From assembly GCA_947367255.1 (NCBI GenBank), contig CANBCZ010000007.1, positions 39,529 through 103,528 on the forward strand: 64,000 nt of DNA. Direction: 5' to 3'. The notes beneath the pieces are model-generated. The model saw only the letters and a list, made by a program, of their open reading frames with translations, did not search any database and was not told the DNA's origin. This DNA is from an uncultured Alistipes sp. GTDB taxonomy: Bacteria > Bacteroidota > Bacteroidia > Bacteroidales > Rikenellaceae. This document shows, piece after piece, positions 18,796 through 27,535 of this stretch. A program made the position numbers and the translations under genes. The first letter of the stretch is position 1. Each line of letters begins with the position of its first letter.

Positions 18796-19248
18796 ATGAA
18801 AAACAGAGGTTTCTTGCTTCCGCACGTTTTTGGTAAGATTGGTCTTGCTATCCTCGTGCCGTTTACGCTATTCGGTCTGTTTATTATGTTTACAGGTGGT
18901 ACGGAGATCGCTTTCGGTCGTTTCTTCTCGGCTACCGGTAACCATCGTGAGATCGAGTCGCAGATCCTTAACAATATCACAATCATCGCCCTTATTGTGG
19001 GTCTTATCTTCTCGGCGTGCTCTCGCGAGAAGAATGAGGACGAGATGATCTCTGCAATTCGTCTTGATTCGTTGCTTATTGCACTCTATATCTCGTCACT
19101 TCTGCTTATAGTGGCGGTGCTCTGCCTCTATGGCAATAACTTCTACGAGTTTCTGATATACCATATGTTCATCCTGCCGCTGATCTTCCTTGTGACATTC
19201 AAGATCAAGTTGTGGCGCTTAAATAGTGGAGGTGACGATGAAGAATAG
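18796..19248 (+). CDS. Small four-helix membrane protein
   Basis: 150 aa with about four hydrophobic segments (roughly residues 12-33, 58-75, 92-113 and 120-137), the last followed by a basic then acidic tail (KIKLWRLNSGGDDEE). Not assigned to a named family. Similar small membrane proteins (DUF2178-like) are often encoded with a short Cro-type regulator, and here its 3' end overlaps one by 11 bases. The membrane protein may sense a signal or be the target controlled by the regulator; the role is unknown. Confidence 0.75.
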   Translation: MKNRGFLLPHVFGKIGLAILVPFTLFGLFIMFTGGTEIAFGRFFSATGNHREIESQILNNITIIALIVGLIFSACSREKNEDEMISAIRLDSLLIALYISSLLLIVAVLCLYGNNFYEFLIYHMFILPLIFLVTFKIKLWRLNSGGDDEE

Positions 19249-19438
19249 TATCAGAGTATATCGTGCCGAGCGTCGTATGACGCAGCAGCAGCTTGCCGAC
19301 GCTGTCGGGGTGAGCCGCCAGACAGTCAATGCCATCGAGAGTGGACGATTTATCCCCTCGACGGTCCTTGCACTGAAGGTCGCTCGACTCTTCGGCAAAC
19401 CGGTAGAGGAGGTCTTTCTGTTGGAGGAGGGCGATTAG
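19238..19438 (+). CDS. Short XRE/Cro-type transcriptional regulator
   Basis: 66 aa made of a single helix-turn-helix: YRAERRMTQQQLADAVGVSRQTVNAIESGRFIPS, followed by LALKVARLFGKPVEEVFLLEE. This is the YozG/YgzD-like compact regulator type. I chose the ATG at 19238 over the GTG at 19226 because GGAGG sits seven bases before it, a rare Shine-Dalgarno site in this window. It is inside the membrane protein gene's last codons, so the two are co-expressed. Confidence 0.88.
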   Translation: MKNSIRVYRAERRMTQQQLADAVGVSRQTVNAIESGRFIPSTVLALKVARLFGKPVEEVFLLEEGD

Positions 19439-19506
19439 CAGAAATTTTGCGTGTAAAGTGTGCTTTACAAAAAATATTGTGTCGATTCACCCCGAAGTAT
19501 GGTCAA

Positions 19507-19538
19507 TTCACCGCACACTCGGGCGGTGAATATTTTTT
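19507..19538 (+). terminator. Terminator after the Cro-type gene
   Basis: TTCACCG (19507-19513) pairs with CGGTGAA (19524-19530), followed by a T-run. The rest of the 320-base gap to the sigma gene (19539-19620) shows no ORF. Confidence 0.6.
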
Positions 19539-19623
19539 TGAAAATCGGCGTCTGAGCGCTGTTTCGGCACGATAATTGCCATAATTTGCGCCAGAAACGG
19601 CGAAAAAAGTGCCGAAGCAACGA

Positions 19624-19655
19624 TTTGGAGGATCAAAAATTCTTTACTATCTTTG
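19624..19655 (+). promoter_or_regulatory. Promoter of the sigma factor gene
   Basis: TTTG at 19624-19627, 20-base spacer, TATCTTTG at 19648-19655. The leader to the start codon is about 95 bases and contains a purine-rich AGAAAGGAGAAG just before the ATG. Confidence 0.65.
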
Positions 19656-19758
19656 CAATAGAAACAAAAAAGAAGCACAAAAGTTTAACTCTTAAAACAC
19701 TTATTGCCTATAGGAAAAATTCTACTCTTAACAACTTTTTAGAAGAAAGGAGAAGAAT

Positions 19759-20343
19759 ATGAAAGCACAGATGTTGAGCGATCGAGAATTGCTTAATCTT
19801 TATCTGCAGGGCAATAAGAGTGCAATTTCCACTCTGATAGAGAAGTATAACCGTCGCGTTCGTGATTATATCCGAATGATGGTAGGTGATGCCGATGTAG
19901 CTGCCGATATTGCGCAGGAGACCTTTATTAAGGCTGTAAGCGTAATTGACGAGGGTCGTTATACCGATAGCGGTAAGTTCCAGTCGTGGATACTCCGCAT
20001 CGCGCACAATAAGGCTTTGGACTACTTCCGCGCCCAGAAGAACAACAACTCTGTAAGTGAGTCAAGTGCCGGATATAATGTTCTTGGTACTATGAAGTAC
20101 GCCGACAGGAGCGTTGAGGATAGTATGATCTCAGAGCAGATCAGAGCAGATGTACGCGCATTGGTAGAGCTGTTGCCTGACGAGCAGCGCGAGGTTGTAA
20201 AGCTGCGTTACTACTCGGATCTCTCCTTTAAGGAGATTGCAGAGCAGACCGGCGTAAGTATCAATACTGCCCTTGGTCGTATGCGTTACGCGCTGATAAA
20301 CCTCCGTCGTATGATTCAGGAGAAAAAAATATCACTCTGCTAA
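19759..20343 (+). CDS. ECF-type RNA polymerase sigma factor
   Basis: 194 aa. Region 2 contains LSDRELLNLYLQGNKSA at the N terminus and ADIAQETFIKA with the WILRIAHNKALDYFR core/-10 binding part. Region 4 is LPDEQREVVKLRYYSDLSFKEIAEQTGVS with a helix-turn-helix for the -35 element. No anti-sigma gene with a FecR or zinc-finger domain follows; instead a 38-aa microprotein lies 59 bases downstream. The start could also be the internal ATG four codons later. The regulon is unknown. Confidence 0.9.
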   Translation: MKAQMLSDRELLNLYLQGNKSAISTLIEKYNRRVRDYIRMMVGDADVAADIAQETFIKAVSVIDEGRYTDSGKFQSWILRIAHNKALDYFRAQKNNNSVSESSAGYNVLGTMKYADRSVEDSMISEQIRADVRALVELLPDEQREVVKLRYYSDLSFKEIAEQTGVSINTALGRMRYALINLRRMIQEKKISLC

Positions 20344-20402
20344 CAATAAAAGCACAGGCGGTGTCGTTATAGTTGTGAACACTCACATAAAACACACTGC
20401 CT

Positions 20403-20519
20403 ATGCAACAAATCGACCTCTTAGCACTCAGTGACGAGGATCTGTTGATGGAGTACGTAATTTGTAACGACCCCGAGTTGCTGTTACTTGATGCCATCCT
20501 CAGCGAGTCACTTAAATAA
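20403..20519 (+). CDS. 38-aa microprotein resembling the sigma N-terminus
   Basis: Short ORF starting MQQIDLLALSDEDLLMEYV and ending SESLK, directly followed by a terminator, so it is probably the last gene of the sigma transcript. Residues 9-22 match the start of the upstream sigma factor (LSDxxLLxxYxxxN; 7 of 14 identical, others similar). It is acidic and leucine-rich. It could be a truncated duplicate, a decoy that binds core polymerase or the sigma factor, or a chance ORF. No Shine-Dalgarno site is visible. Confidence 0.55.
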   Translation: MQQIDLLALSDEDLLMEYVICNDPELLLLDAILSESLK

Positions 20520-20552
20520 TAAAGCCGAACATCTCGTTCGGCTTTATTATTT
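20518..20552 (+). terminator. Terminator of the sigma/microprotein transcript
   Basis: AAAGCCGAAC (20521-20530) pairs with GTTCGGCTTT (20536-20545) over a five-base loop, followed by a T-rich run. Confidence 0.85.
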
Positions 20553-20616
20553 AAGTTATATACCGAGGTAATATCTGCGTTACGCAAGCTTTGAAAATTT
20601 TCTCGCTATGCAACTT

Positions 20617-22872
20617 TTACATTCGGGCGATTGGGCGGCGCATAGGCTTACCCTCCTCCTCCATATAGTAACGCTGCGACTTGAGCAGGTTACGCGACTG
20701 GAGTACCATAGTCTTGGTCTCGGCGAGGATATTCAGATAGAGCATACCTGCCTTAGAGTTTGACTTGCCCTCGTGGATGCGCACAAGCTCGAGCTTTGTC
20801 AGCTCCGCGATGCGGGTAAAGAGCTGATCACGCATATCGAGAACATGGTCGATATCGCTGTAATCGCCGCTTGAGAGCATATAGAGGATACGCTGGTAGA
20901 TCACATCTACATCGGTATTTACGCCGATCAAATCCTCGGTCTGTGTGCGGGTAAGACCCTCGTGGTTATTGTCGATATGCTCAAATGACGGACGGGTGAT
21001 ATGGACGAGCGACTTGGTCATCTCATTCAGGTAGTCCACCACCTGAACATAGTAGAGCGAGAGGTTCATATCGCTGTCGTATGTACGACGGAGGGTCGAT
21101 GCGATAGAGTACTTCAGACCGTGGATGCGGTCGTACATCTCTCCTGCCTCAACCATCAGATCCTTCAGTGCACGACGATTCTCCTTCATCAGGGCGATCA
21201 GTGTGCGGTTGTAGATGCGGGTAGAGTTGGTAATAGTGCTCTTGACAAGCGACATAACGGTCTCTGAAACAGAGTCACTCTGTGAGAGTTTTACGGTTTG
21301 GAGCTTGTCTTCCTGCTTCTCATCCTTCTTCTTGGCACCCTTGATGTTGCTGTGGATAAGCATATATACGCAGAGTACAGAGAGCAGACCAAATGCAATC
21401 CAACCGCCCCACATAAGCAGAGCACCTACAGCCAGCGCGATAAGGAAACCGCCGATAGCAGTTACGAACCAACCCATAATAACGGTCATAACGCCTGTGA
21501 TACGGTATACCGCACTCTCACGACCCCACGCTCTGTCGGCAAGCGACGAACCCATAGCCACCATAAAGCATACATAGGTGGTTGAGAGTGGCAGCTTGAG
21601 CGATGTTGCAATGGCGATGAGCAACGATGCTGTTGTAAGGTTCACAGTTGCACGAATCATATCGTATGGTGCGCCGCTGTGCTCGATATCTGCATACTCA
21701 AATCGACTCTCGATAAACTCCTTGCTCTTCTGCGAAGTTATGCGATCGAAGAAGTGTACCACATTGATAGCACCGCGCACGATTGTACGAGAGAAGAGCG
21801 ATGAAGAGTGCTGCGGAGTTACATCATCACCCTGTGCAGAGAGCGAGAGCTCGGTCTCAGACACGTGCATAGCCTTGCTTGAGGTCCAGAGGGTGATAAT
21901 CATAATAACACCTGCAATGAGGATATATAGGAAGTTTGCCTGCTCCGGTCTTGCCAGCGAGCTCATCATCAGACCCTCATTCATACCAGCTGCGGTCTTT
22001 GCCTCGGCAAAGGCATCGAAACCAGCGATAGGCACACCGATAAAGTTTACAAGGTCGTTACCTGCAAAGGCGAGTGCAAGGGCGAATGTACCTGCAAGGA
22101 TATTGATACGCAGAATATTGACCTTGAACAGCTGCAGGAAGAAGAGAAGCAACGAGCAGAATACCCAGCAGATAAGCAGTGCGAGGGCGAGATTGTCATT
22201 TATCCAGCAGATAAATGCACTCTGGCTCAGGACATTCTTCAGACCCTTGAACAGCGCAAAGTAGACAATAGATGTGAGGGATGCACCACACCACATAGCA
22301 CCAACTCGGCGGAGCATCTTCACATAGCGGAATGAGAAGATCACGCGCGAGATATACATCACAATAGTACCGCAGACAAAGGCAAGCACAACAGAGAGCA
22401 GGATTGCCGAGACGATACCCATTGCGCGTGAGGTGTTGATAAATTGGCTGAGCATAGAGAATGTAATTGCCTCATCTGTAGCGATTTTGTAGAGTGAGAC
22501 AGATACTGCCGAACCCAACAGACAGAATATCAGCGAAACGGTGGTCGATGTCGGCAGACCTAAACTGTTGTAGAGGTCGAGCAACACCACATTGGCAATC
22601 ATAACGCCCACATAGAGGAGCATAACCTCCTTGAAGGTAAAGAGCGACGGGTTGAACATACCGCTACGCGCCACCTCCATCATACCGCTTGAGGTCATAG
22701 CACCGATAATGATACCGATAGATGCGACGATGAGAATGGTGCGCATCTTTGCTGCCTTGGAGCCGATAGCCGAGTTAAGGAAGTTTACGGCATCATTTGT
22801 AACGCCGACATAGAGTCCGGAAACTGCAAGTAGGGCAAGAATTGCCACCACGCAAGTATAAGTTCCTATCAT
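20617..22872 (-). CDS. PiT-family inorganic phosphate transporter with PhoU-like tail
   Basis: Inner-membrane phosphate permease, 751 aa. The first ~520 residues carry ten or more hydrophobic segments and the two inverted PiT repeats (GVTNDAVNFLNSAIGSKAA near residue 23 and FAGNDLVNFIGVPIAG near residue 270); G-x-N-D-x-x-N-F is the PiT signature. The last ~220 residues are a soluble helical domain like PhoU, a layout typical of Bacteroidetes PiT proteins. Transcribed alone; a GDPD gene follows upstream on the same strand behind a terminator. Confidence 0.9.
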   Translation of the reverse strand: MIGTYTCVVAILALLAVSGLYVGVTNDAVNFLNSAIGSKAAKMRTILIVASIGIIIGAMTSSGMMEVARSGMFNPSLFTFKEVMLLYVGVMIANVVLLDLYNSLGLPTSTTVSLIFCLLGSAVSVSLYKIATDEAITFSMLSQFINTSRAMGIVSAILLSVVLAFVCGTIVMYISRVIFSFRYVKMLRRVGAMWCGASLTSIVYFALFKGLKNVLSQSAFICWINDNLALALLICWVFCSLLLFFLQLFKVNILRINILAGTFALALAFAGNDLVNFIGVPIAGFDAFAEAKTAAGMNEGLMMSSLARPEQANFLYILIAGVIMIITLWTSSKAMHVSETELSLSAQGDDVTPQHSSSLFSRTIVRGAINVVHFFDRITSQKSKEFIESRFEYADIEHSGAPYDMIRATVNLTTASLLIAIATSLKLPLSTTYVCFMVAMGSSLADRAWGRESAVYRITGVMTVIMGWFVTAIGGFLIALAVGALLMWGGWIAFGLLSVLCVYMLIHSNIKGAKKKDEKQEDKLQTVKLSQSDSVSETVMSLVKSTITNSTRIYNRTLIALMKENRRALKDLMVEAGEMYDRIHGLKYSIASTLRRTYDSDMNLSLYYVQVVDYLNEMTKSLVHITRPSFEHIDNNHEGLTRTQTEDLIGVNTDVDVIYQRILYMLSSGDYSDIDHVLDMRDQLFTRIAELTKLELVRIHEGKSNSKAGMLYLNILAETKTMVLQSRNLLKSQRYYMEEEGKPMRRPIARM

Positions 22873-22981
22873 ATATGTAGTTTTAAGTGTATTCTATCAT
22901 ACAAAGATAGTCGCTTTTTGCAAACAAAATATAATCGTAGGAAAAGTTAATAAAAAATTAACATTGCACTCTGATAGACAT

Positions 22982-23020
22982 AAAAAAAGATGTGAGGTTG
23001 CCGCCTCACATCTTTTTTAT
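22982..23020 (-). terminator. Terminator of the GDPD lipoprotein gene
   Basis: AAAAAGATGTGAGG pairs with CCTCACATCTTTTT across a short loop; on the minus strand it overlaps the stop codon and ends in a T-run. Confidence 0.85.
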
Positions 23021-24951
23021 CTGAACTTGCTCATAAACTTGTTTGGGTAGTTGGTCGTAATACCTCGCAACTGTTTGTAGTGCCCGTTTATGCTTGACCA
23101 CTCGTCATCAGTGTCGATTGTAAATACCGAAACGGTCATACCGGCGTCGAAGTAGGATTGCAACTTGCTCAGAGAGATGTCGTATCCCTTATCGCGGTTG
23201 TGCCAAGTGTAACCCCAATTCTTATATTGGCTTGCCGAGAACTTACCCATCGCACCGATAGGAACGCCTACCTTGTTGGCATAGCTTGCGCAGTGCTTTA
23301 CAATATCCTCATAGCCTGAGCAGATAAACTCGCAGAAGTTCTGCGCCTCCATCTCTACGATAATCTCGCAGGCACGCTGACACGCCTTGACAGACTCCGG
23401 ATGGTGGGTGGTAGGCTTTGTGATAGACTTGATATCGAGACAGAGCTTTGTCTTGCTGCCCTTGACCATTACGGTACGGATATAATCCTCAAGCGATGGT
23501 ACTATCTCACCATTTGAGAGGCGACCTGCTGCCTGAATATCTGCAAGAGTATTCTCCCAAGGGTAGAGACCATTGACTTTACAATTGCTGTCGGCGTGGG
23601 CAACGATAATCTTGTTGTCCTTTGTCCAGTAGATGTCAGCCTCCGATGCATAACAGCCCAATCCCATCGCATACTTGAGCGAAGCTATGGAGTTGTCCGG
23701 ACAGTTTGTCTTACCTGCCTCCTTAGAGCCGCCACGGTGTGCAATGATAGTATTGTCTGTTGCAAGCGGAGCTGTTGGCGGAAGTGAGAATACATGCTCG
23801 GCAAATGACTGCTTTGTACCCTCGGTATTGCCATGTGAGGTGATGAGCAGATGGTACTCCTTATCCGACTGAAGGTTGATTGTCTGGGCGTCAATCTGTG
23901 TGTTACCCTTAATCTCTACAGAGCCGAACTTATCCTTTGCTACAGTCGATGTTGTAAACCACTGCAGCAGCGCCGAGTTGTTATCCAAGAGCGAGAGTAC
24001 ATTGTTGTACTGCTCTGCGCTGAGGATCATGAGGTTGTAGCTTGTGATCTCTGATGTTACAGAGATAGAGATTGTACCCTTACCCGACGGACGCAGGTCG
24101 AACTTTACGGTCGGCTTGGTGTTGAATGTTGTCGGCTTGGTGGTAATGATAGTCTCCTTGCGGTAGTAGCCCGAAGGGTTTGCAGCACCGAAGAGTGGCG
24201 AGTAGTGACCCATTCCCCACTCGCTATGGCTTCCCTCGCCATACTCTGCAAGCAGCAGAACCACCGGCTGACCCGGCAGGATAGGCTCATACCAAGCGTA
24301 TGTCTGACCATCCTTTGTAAAGGTGCGTGTCTCGGGTTTGATCTCCAACTCGTAACGCTTTGCAAGGATATTCGGGTATATTGCCTCGTTACGACTGAAC
24401 CAATAGTCGTCGTTCTGCGCACCTCCGTTGAGGTTGTATGTTGCAAGGTCGGTAATTGCCCACTTGACAACACTTGCTGCAGGAAGAGTGTCCGGAAGGC
24501 GACCTACTACTCTGAAACCTTGGCATGCCTTCGATACCAACGAGTACTCGGGAAGTACTTTGGTAGTAAAGCTTCTGCTCACAACATCGCTATACTCCTC
24601 GCCACCCTTTGCGGCAACAAAGAGGGTATAGGAGCTGTTGTCTGCAAGCTCCGAGAGTGTAATTGTCGTTGTGCCGTTCTTGGTACACTTTACTGTGGTC
24701 CCTGAAGTAAACACCTCCTCAGCGGTATAGCTGTGGTCCGACTGACTGCTAACAATATAAGCGAGAGACTCTGCATTGGTGTTTTTGACCTTTACCGATG
24801 CAGATGTATAGCTCTCCGTAATGCCGGAGATTGTGGCAGTAACCTGCACTGCCGGTACATCAGGACCCTCCCCGAGTGGCTCATCGCCGCCACCACAAGC
24901 GGCAAAGAGTGCTGTTACGCAGAGCAGTACCCAACCGAAAACTCTTTTCAT
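23017..24951 (-). CDS. Lipoprotein with GDPD domain
   Basis: 644-aa predicted lipoprotein (signal peptide, lipobox LFAAC with cysteine about residue 19, then GGGDEP, a motif favouring surface export in Bacteroidetes). An N-terminal fibronectin III-like domain (residues ~35-130) is followed by a Bacteroidetes-specific region of unknown function. The C-terminal ~240 residues are a glycerophosphodiester phosphodiesterase domain: IIAHRGG, the E-x-D pair in SEADIYWT, and VAHAD where the family usually has a second catalytic histidine-aspartate. It probably cleaves glycerophosphodiesters outside the cell. It lies nine bases after recJ. Confidence 0.82.
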   Translation of the reverse strand: MKRVFGWVLLCVTALFAACGGGDEPLGEGPDVPAVQVTATISGITESYTSASVKVKNTNAESLAYIVSSQSDHSYTAEEVFTSGTTVKCTKNGTTTITLSELADNSSYTLFVAAKGGEEYSDVVSRSFTTKVLPEYSLVSKACQGFRVVGRLPDTLPAASVVKWAITDLATYNLNGGAQNDDYWFSRNEAIYPNILAKRYELEIKPETRTFTKDGQTYAWYEPILPGQPVVLLLAEYGEGSHSEWGMGHYSPLFGAANPSGYYRKETIITTKPTTFNTKPTVKFDLRPSGKGTISISVTSEITSYNLMILSAEQYNNVLSLLDNNSALLQWFTTSTVAKDKFGSVEIKGNTQIDAQTINLQSDKEYHLLITSHGNTEGTKQSFAEHVFSLPPTAPLATDNTIIAHRGGSKEAGKTNCPDNSIASLKYAMGLGCYASEADIYWTKDNKIIVAHADSNCKVNGLYPWENTLADIQAAGRLSNGEIVPSLEDYIRTVMVKGSKTKLCLDIKSITKPTTHHPESVKACQRACEIIVEMEAQNFCEFICSGYEDIVKHCASYANKVGVPIGAMGKFSASQYKNWGYTWHNRDKGYDISLSKLQSYFDAGMTVSVFTIDTDDEWSSINGHYKQLRGITTNYPNKFMSKFR

Positions 24952-24960
24952 AGCCGATAA

Positions 24961-26730
24961 CTATTTGTTTGTGTTTCGTTTGATATCCTTAATTCGCAGC
25001 TGTGTTGTCACCGAACCGCGATAGTGGTTCTCGACAATCTGGTAGCATACATCGATAGGTCTTCCCGAGCGAATCCACTCATAATGAGTAGGTTGCGAGA
25101 AGGCGATAGTCTGAATAGTGGTATTCGGCTTCTGTGTCTGGGTAAGGTCCATACGCAGATGCTCAGCCTCTGCTCCGACAAGTTTCGCATCACCCTTCTC
25201 GTTAATCACACACTTTGTTGCAAATACCGGCGCGTTATTTCCCGGTCCAAATGGCTGGAAACGGTTGAGCTCGCGGTGGAACGACGGAGTGATATCGGAG
25301 AAGAGCAACATCGAGTCGATCTCTACCTGCGGCACGAGAATCTTAGGGTCGATATTTGCCTCTACATAGTCGTTGAAGCGGCGGGTAAACTCCTCCACAT
25401 TCTCAGGGCGCATAGTAAGACCTGCGGCGTACATATGTCCACCGAAGTTCTCCAGCAGATCCGAGCAAGATTCAACCGCCTGATAGAGGTCAAATCCCGG
25501 AATAGAGCGTGCCGAACCGGTTACAAAGCCGTTGCTCTGTGTAAGGACAACAGTCGGACGGTAGTAGGTCTCGATAAGGCGCGATGCCACGATACCCACA
25601 ATACCCTTCATCCACTTAGGGTTGTAGATGACAGTGCTCTTGCGAGCCTTCAGCTCAGGGTGTGACTCGATATAGTCGTGTGCCTCCTGAGTTACCGAGC
25701 GGTCGATACTCTTGCGGTCCTGATTAAAGCCGTCGATAACGCCACCAAAGCGTGTTGCAGCCGCCTCGTCACCCTCAACGAGCAACTTTACGGCAGCATA
25801 TCCGCCCGACGGAGTGTCGTTCTCGTCGTACTCGTCCATACGCATACGACCTGCAGCGTTTATGCGAGGACCGATCTTGAAGACGATGTCGTCAATAGTG
25901 ATGTTTGCTCGGTCGAGCTTGCAGATGTTGATAATCGATAGCAGACCCTCGCTCGGATTTGCGTTAAGACAACGCAGACCGTAGTGTGCAAGGATACGGT
26001 TTTCGTCCACCAGCGGAACAATGTCCGAGGCGATACTTACTACCAACAAATCGAGCAGCCAAACAATCTTCTCAAACGGAATGTTGTGTGTCTGAGCATA
26101 CGCCTGAACGAGCTTGAAGCCCACACCGCAACCCGAGAGTTCATCAAACGGATAGGTGCAGTCTGTTCGTTTAGGGTCGAGAACAGCTACGGCATGAGGA
26201 ATCTCCTCAGCCGGGAGGTGATGGTCGCAGATAATGAAATCTACCCCTTTCTCTTTAGCATAGTCCACCTTTTCGACAGCCTTGATACCGCAATCGAGTG
26301 CGATAACGAGCTTTACGCCCTTCTTGGCTGCAATGTCGATACCCTTGCGCGAGATACCGTAACCCTCGGTATAGCGGTCAGGGATGTAGAACATCAGGTT
26401 TGTGTGCCCGATCTGGCGCAGAAATTTGTAGACCAACGCTACGGCTGTCGTACCGTCTACATCATAGTCACCATAGACCATAATGCGCTCGTTACGCTCG
26501 ATTGCCTGCTCCACTCGCTTTACCGCCTTGTCCATATCCTTCATCAGGAACGGATTGTGCAGGTCTGCAAGCTGCGGATCGAAAAACTTCTTTGCCTTCT
26601 CTACTGTGTCTATGCCTCGTTGTACTAACAGGTTGGCAAGGACTGGCGAGATGCCGGTGTGCGATACAATCTGTGTAACCGCTGCCGAATCACCCTGTGC
26701 CTTGACCTCCCATCTCTTGTCTATAGGCAT
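24961..26730 (-). CDS. recJ: Single-stranded-DNA exonuclease RecJ
   Basis: 5'-3' ssDNA exonuclease of the DHH family used in mismatch, base-excision and recombination repair. Metal-binding motifs: VYGDYDVDGTTA (motif I), ALDCGI, CDHHLP (the DHH motif), and the DHHA1 domain with GRMRMDEYDE and the GGHMYAAGLT motif. 589 aa. It follows lipB by 29 bases and precedes the GDPD gene by nine, so lipA-lipB-recJ-GDPD may form one transcript. Confidence 0.94.
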   Translation of the reverse strand: MPIDKRWEVKAQGDSAAVTQIVSHTGISPVLANLLVQRGIDTVEKAKKFFDPQLADLHNPFLMKDMDKAVKRVEQAIERNERIMVYGDYDVDGTTAVALVYKFLRQIGHTNLMFYIPDRYTEGYGISRKGIDIAAKKGVKLVIALDCGIKAVEKVDYAKEKGVDFIICDHHLPAEEIPHAVAVLDPKRTDCTYPFDELSGCGVGFKLVQAYAQTHNIPFEKIVWLLDLLVVSIASDIVPLVDENRILAHYGLRCLNANPSEGLLSIINICKLDRANITIDDIVFKIGPRINAAGRMRMDEYDENDTPSGGYAAVKLLVEGDEAAATRFGGVIDGFNQDRKSIDRSVTQEAHDYIESHPELKARKSTVIYNPKWMKGIVGIVASRLIETYYRPTVVLTQSNGFVTGSARSIPGFDLYQAVESCSDLLENFGGHMYAAGLTMRPENVEEFTRRFNDYVEANIDPKILVPQVEIDSMLLFSDITPSFHRELNRFQPFGPGNNAPVFATKCVINEKGDAKLVGAEAEHLRMDLTQTQKPNTTIQTIAFSQPTHYEWIRSGRPIDVCYQIVENHYRGSVTTQLRIKDIKRNTNK

Positions 26731-26759
26731 AATTGTACTGTTTTATATATTTTTTCGTA

Positions 26760-27449
26760 TTATTTCTCATCCAATAGCAATTTTGTGAGAGTAGCAACAA
26801 GTAGTTGCTTAACCTCCTCAAAATCAACAACTTCTCCAATCTCTTTCGAGATCGATGTCACCCCCTTGTCCACAAATCCGCAAGGGTTTATCATCGTAAA
26901 CCACTTCAGATCTGTCGCAACATTGAGGGCAAGTCCGTGCATCGTAACAAAGTGCGATGCCCTGACGCCGATGGCGCAAATCTTTCGCCAATTCTTCGGC
27001 TCGCCATCACCCTCTCGGTCGCAAATCCATACGCCTGTTGCGCCTGCAAGACGCTCTGCGGTGATGCCGTAGTGTGCAACGGTCACTATCACTGCCTCCT
27101 CGAGAATCTCGATGTAGCGGCGCAGACCTATGCCCAACTGCTCAATATCTAAAATGGGGTAGCAGACAATCTGTCCGGGTCCGTGAAATGTTATATCTCC
27201 ACCGCGGTCGATATGAAAAAACTCTGCCCCCAGGCTCTCGAGATAGGATTGCGGGATAAGCATATTGCTCTGCTTACCGCTCTTGCCGAGGGTATATACG
27301 GGTGGATGTTCTACAGTAAGGATTGTGCCACAATCCTCGCCCTTCTCGCCACGACGCCTTGTCTCAAGACGCTGCTCAAAAAGGGTCTGCTGCAACTGCC
27401 AGCACTCTTTGTAGGGCATTGTGCCCAGATCCTTGTACCCGACTTTCAT
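26760..27449 (-). CDS. lipB: Octanoyl-[ACP]:protein N-octanoyltransferase
   Basis: Transfers octanoyl from acyl carrier protein to the lipoyl domains of 2-oxoacid dehydrogenases or GcvH. Substrate-pocket RGGDITFHGPGQ and the catalytic lysine/cysteine region (KICAIGVRASHFVTMHG ... MINPCG) are intact. 229 aa. It sits 86 bases after lipA, so both steps of lipoate synthesis are encoded together. Confidence 0.93.
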   Translation of the reverse strand: MKVGYKDLGTMPYKECWQLQQTLFEQRLETRRRGEKGEDCGTILTVEHPPVYTLGKSGKQSNMLIPQSYLESLGAEFFHIDRGGDITFHGPGQIVCYPILDIEQLGIGLRRYIEILEEAVIVTVAHYGITAERLAGATGVWICDREGDGEPKNWRKICAIGVRASHFVTMHGLALNVATDLKWFTMINPCGFVDKGVTSISKEIGEVVDFEEVKQLLVATLTKLLLDEK

Positions 27450-27535
27450 ATATTCTCAACAAGGCATAAGCCTATCTTTCCAAATACACAAAGACGAAGC
27501 CTTCACAGGTTCGTCACAACATCGAGTGTCGGAAA

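Noticed and set aside
21578..22264. 228-codon plus-strand frame across the PiT transporter
   Set aside because: Antisense to a strongly supported transporter; no motif, no promoter.
20617..24951. Pho regulon signals near the phosphate transporter and GDPD gene
   Set aside because: No repeated Pho-box-like motif could be recognised upstream; the phosphate theme rests on gene content only.
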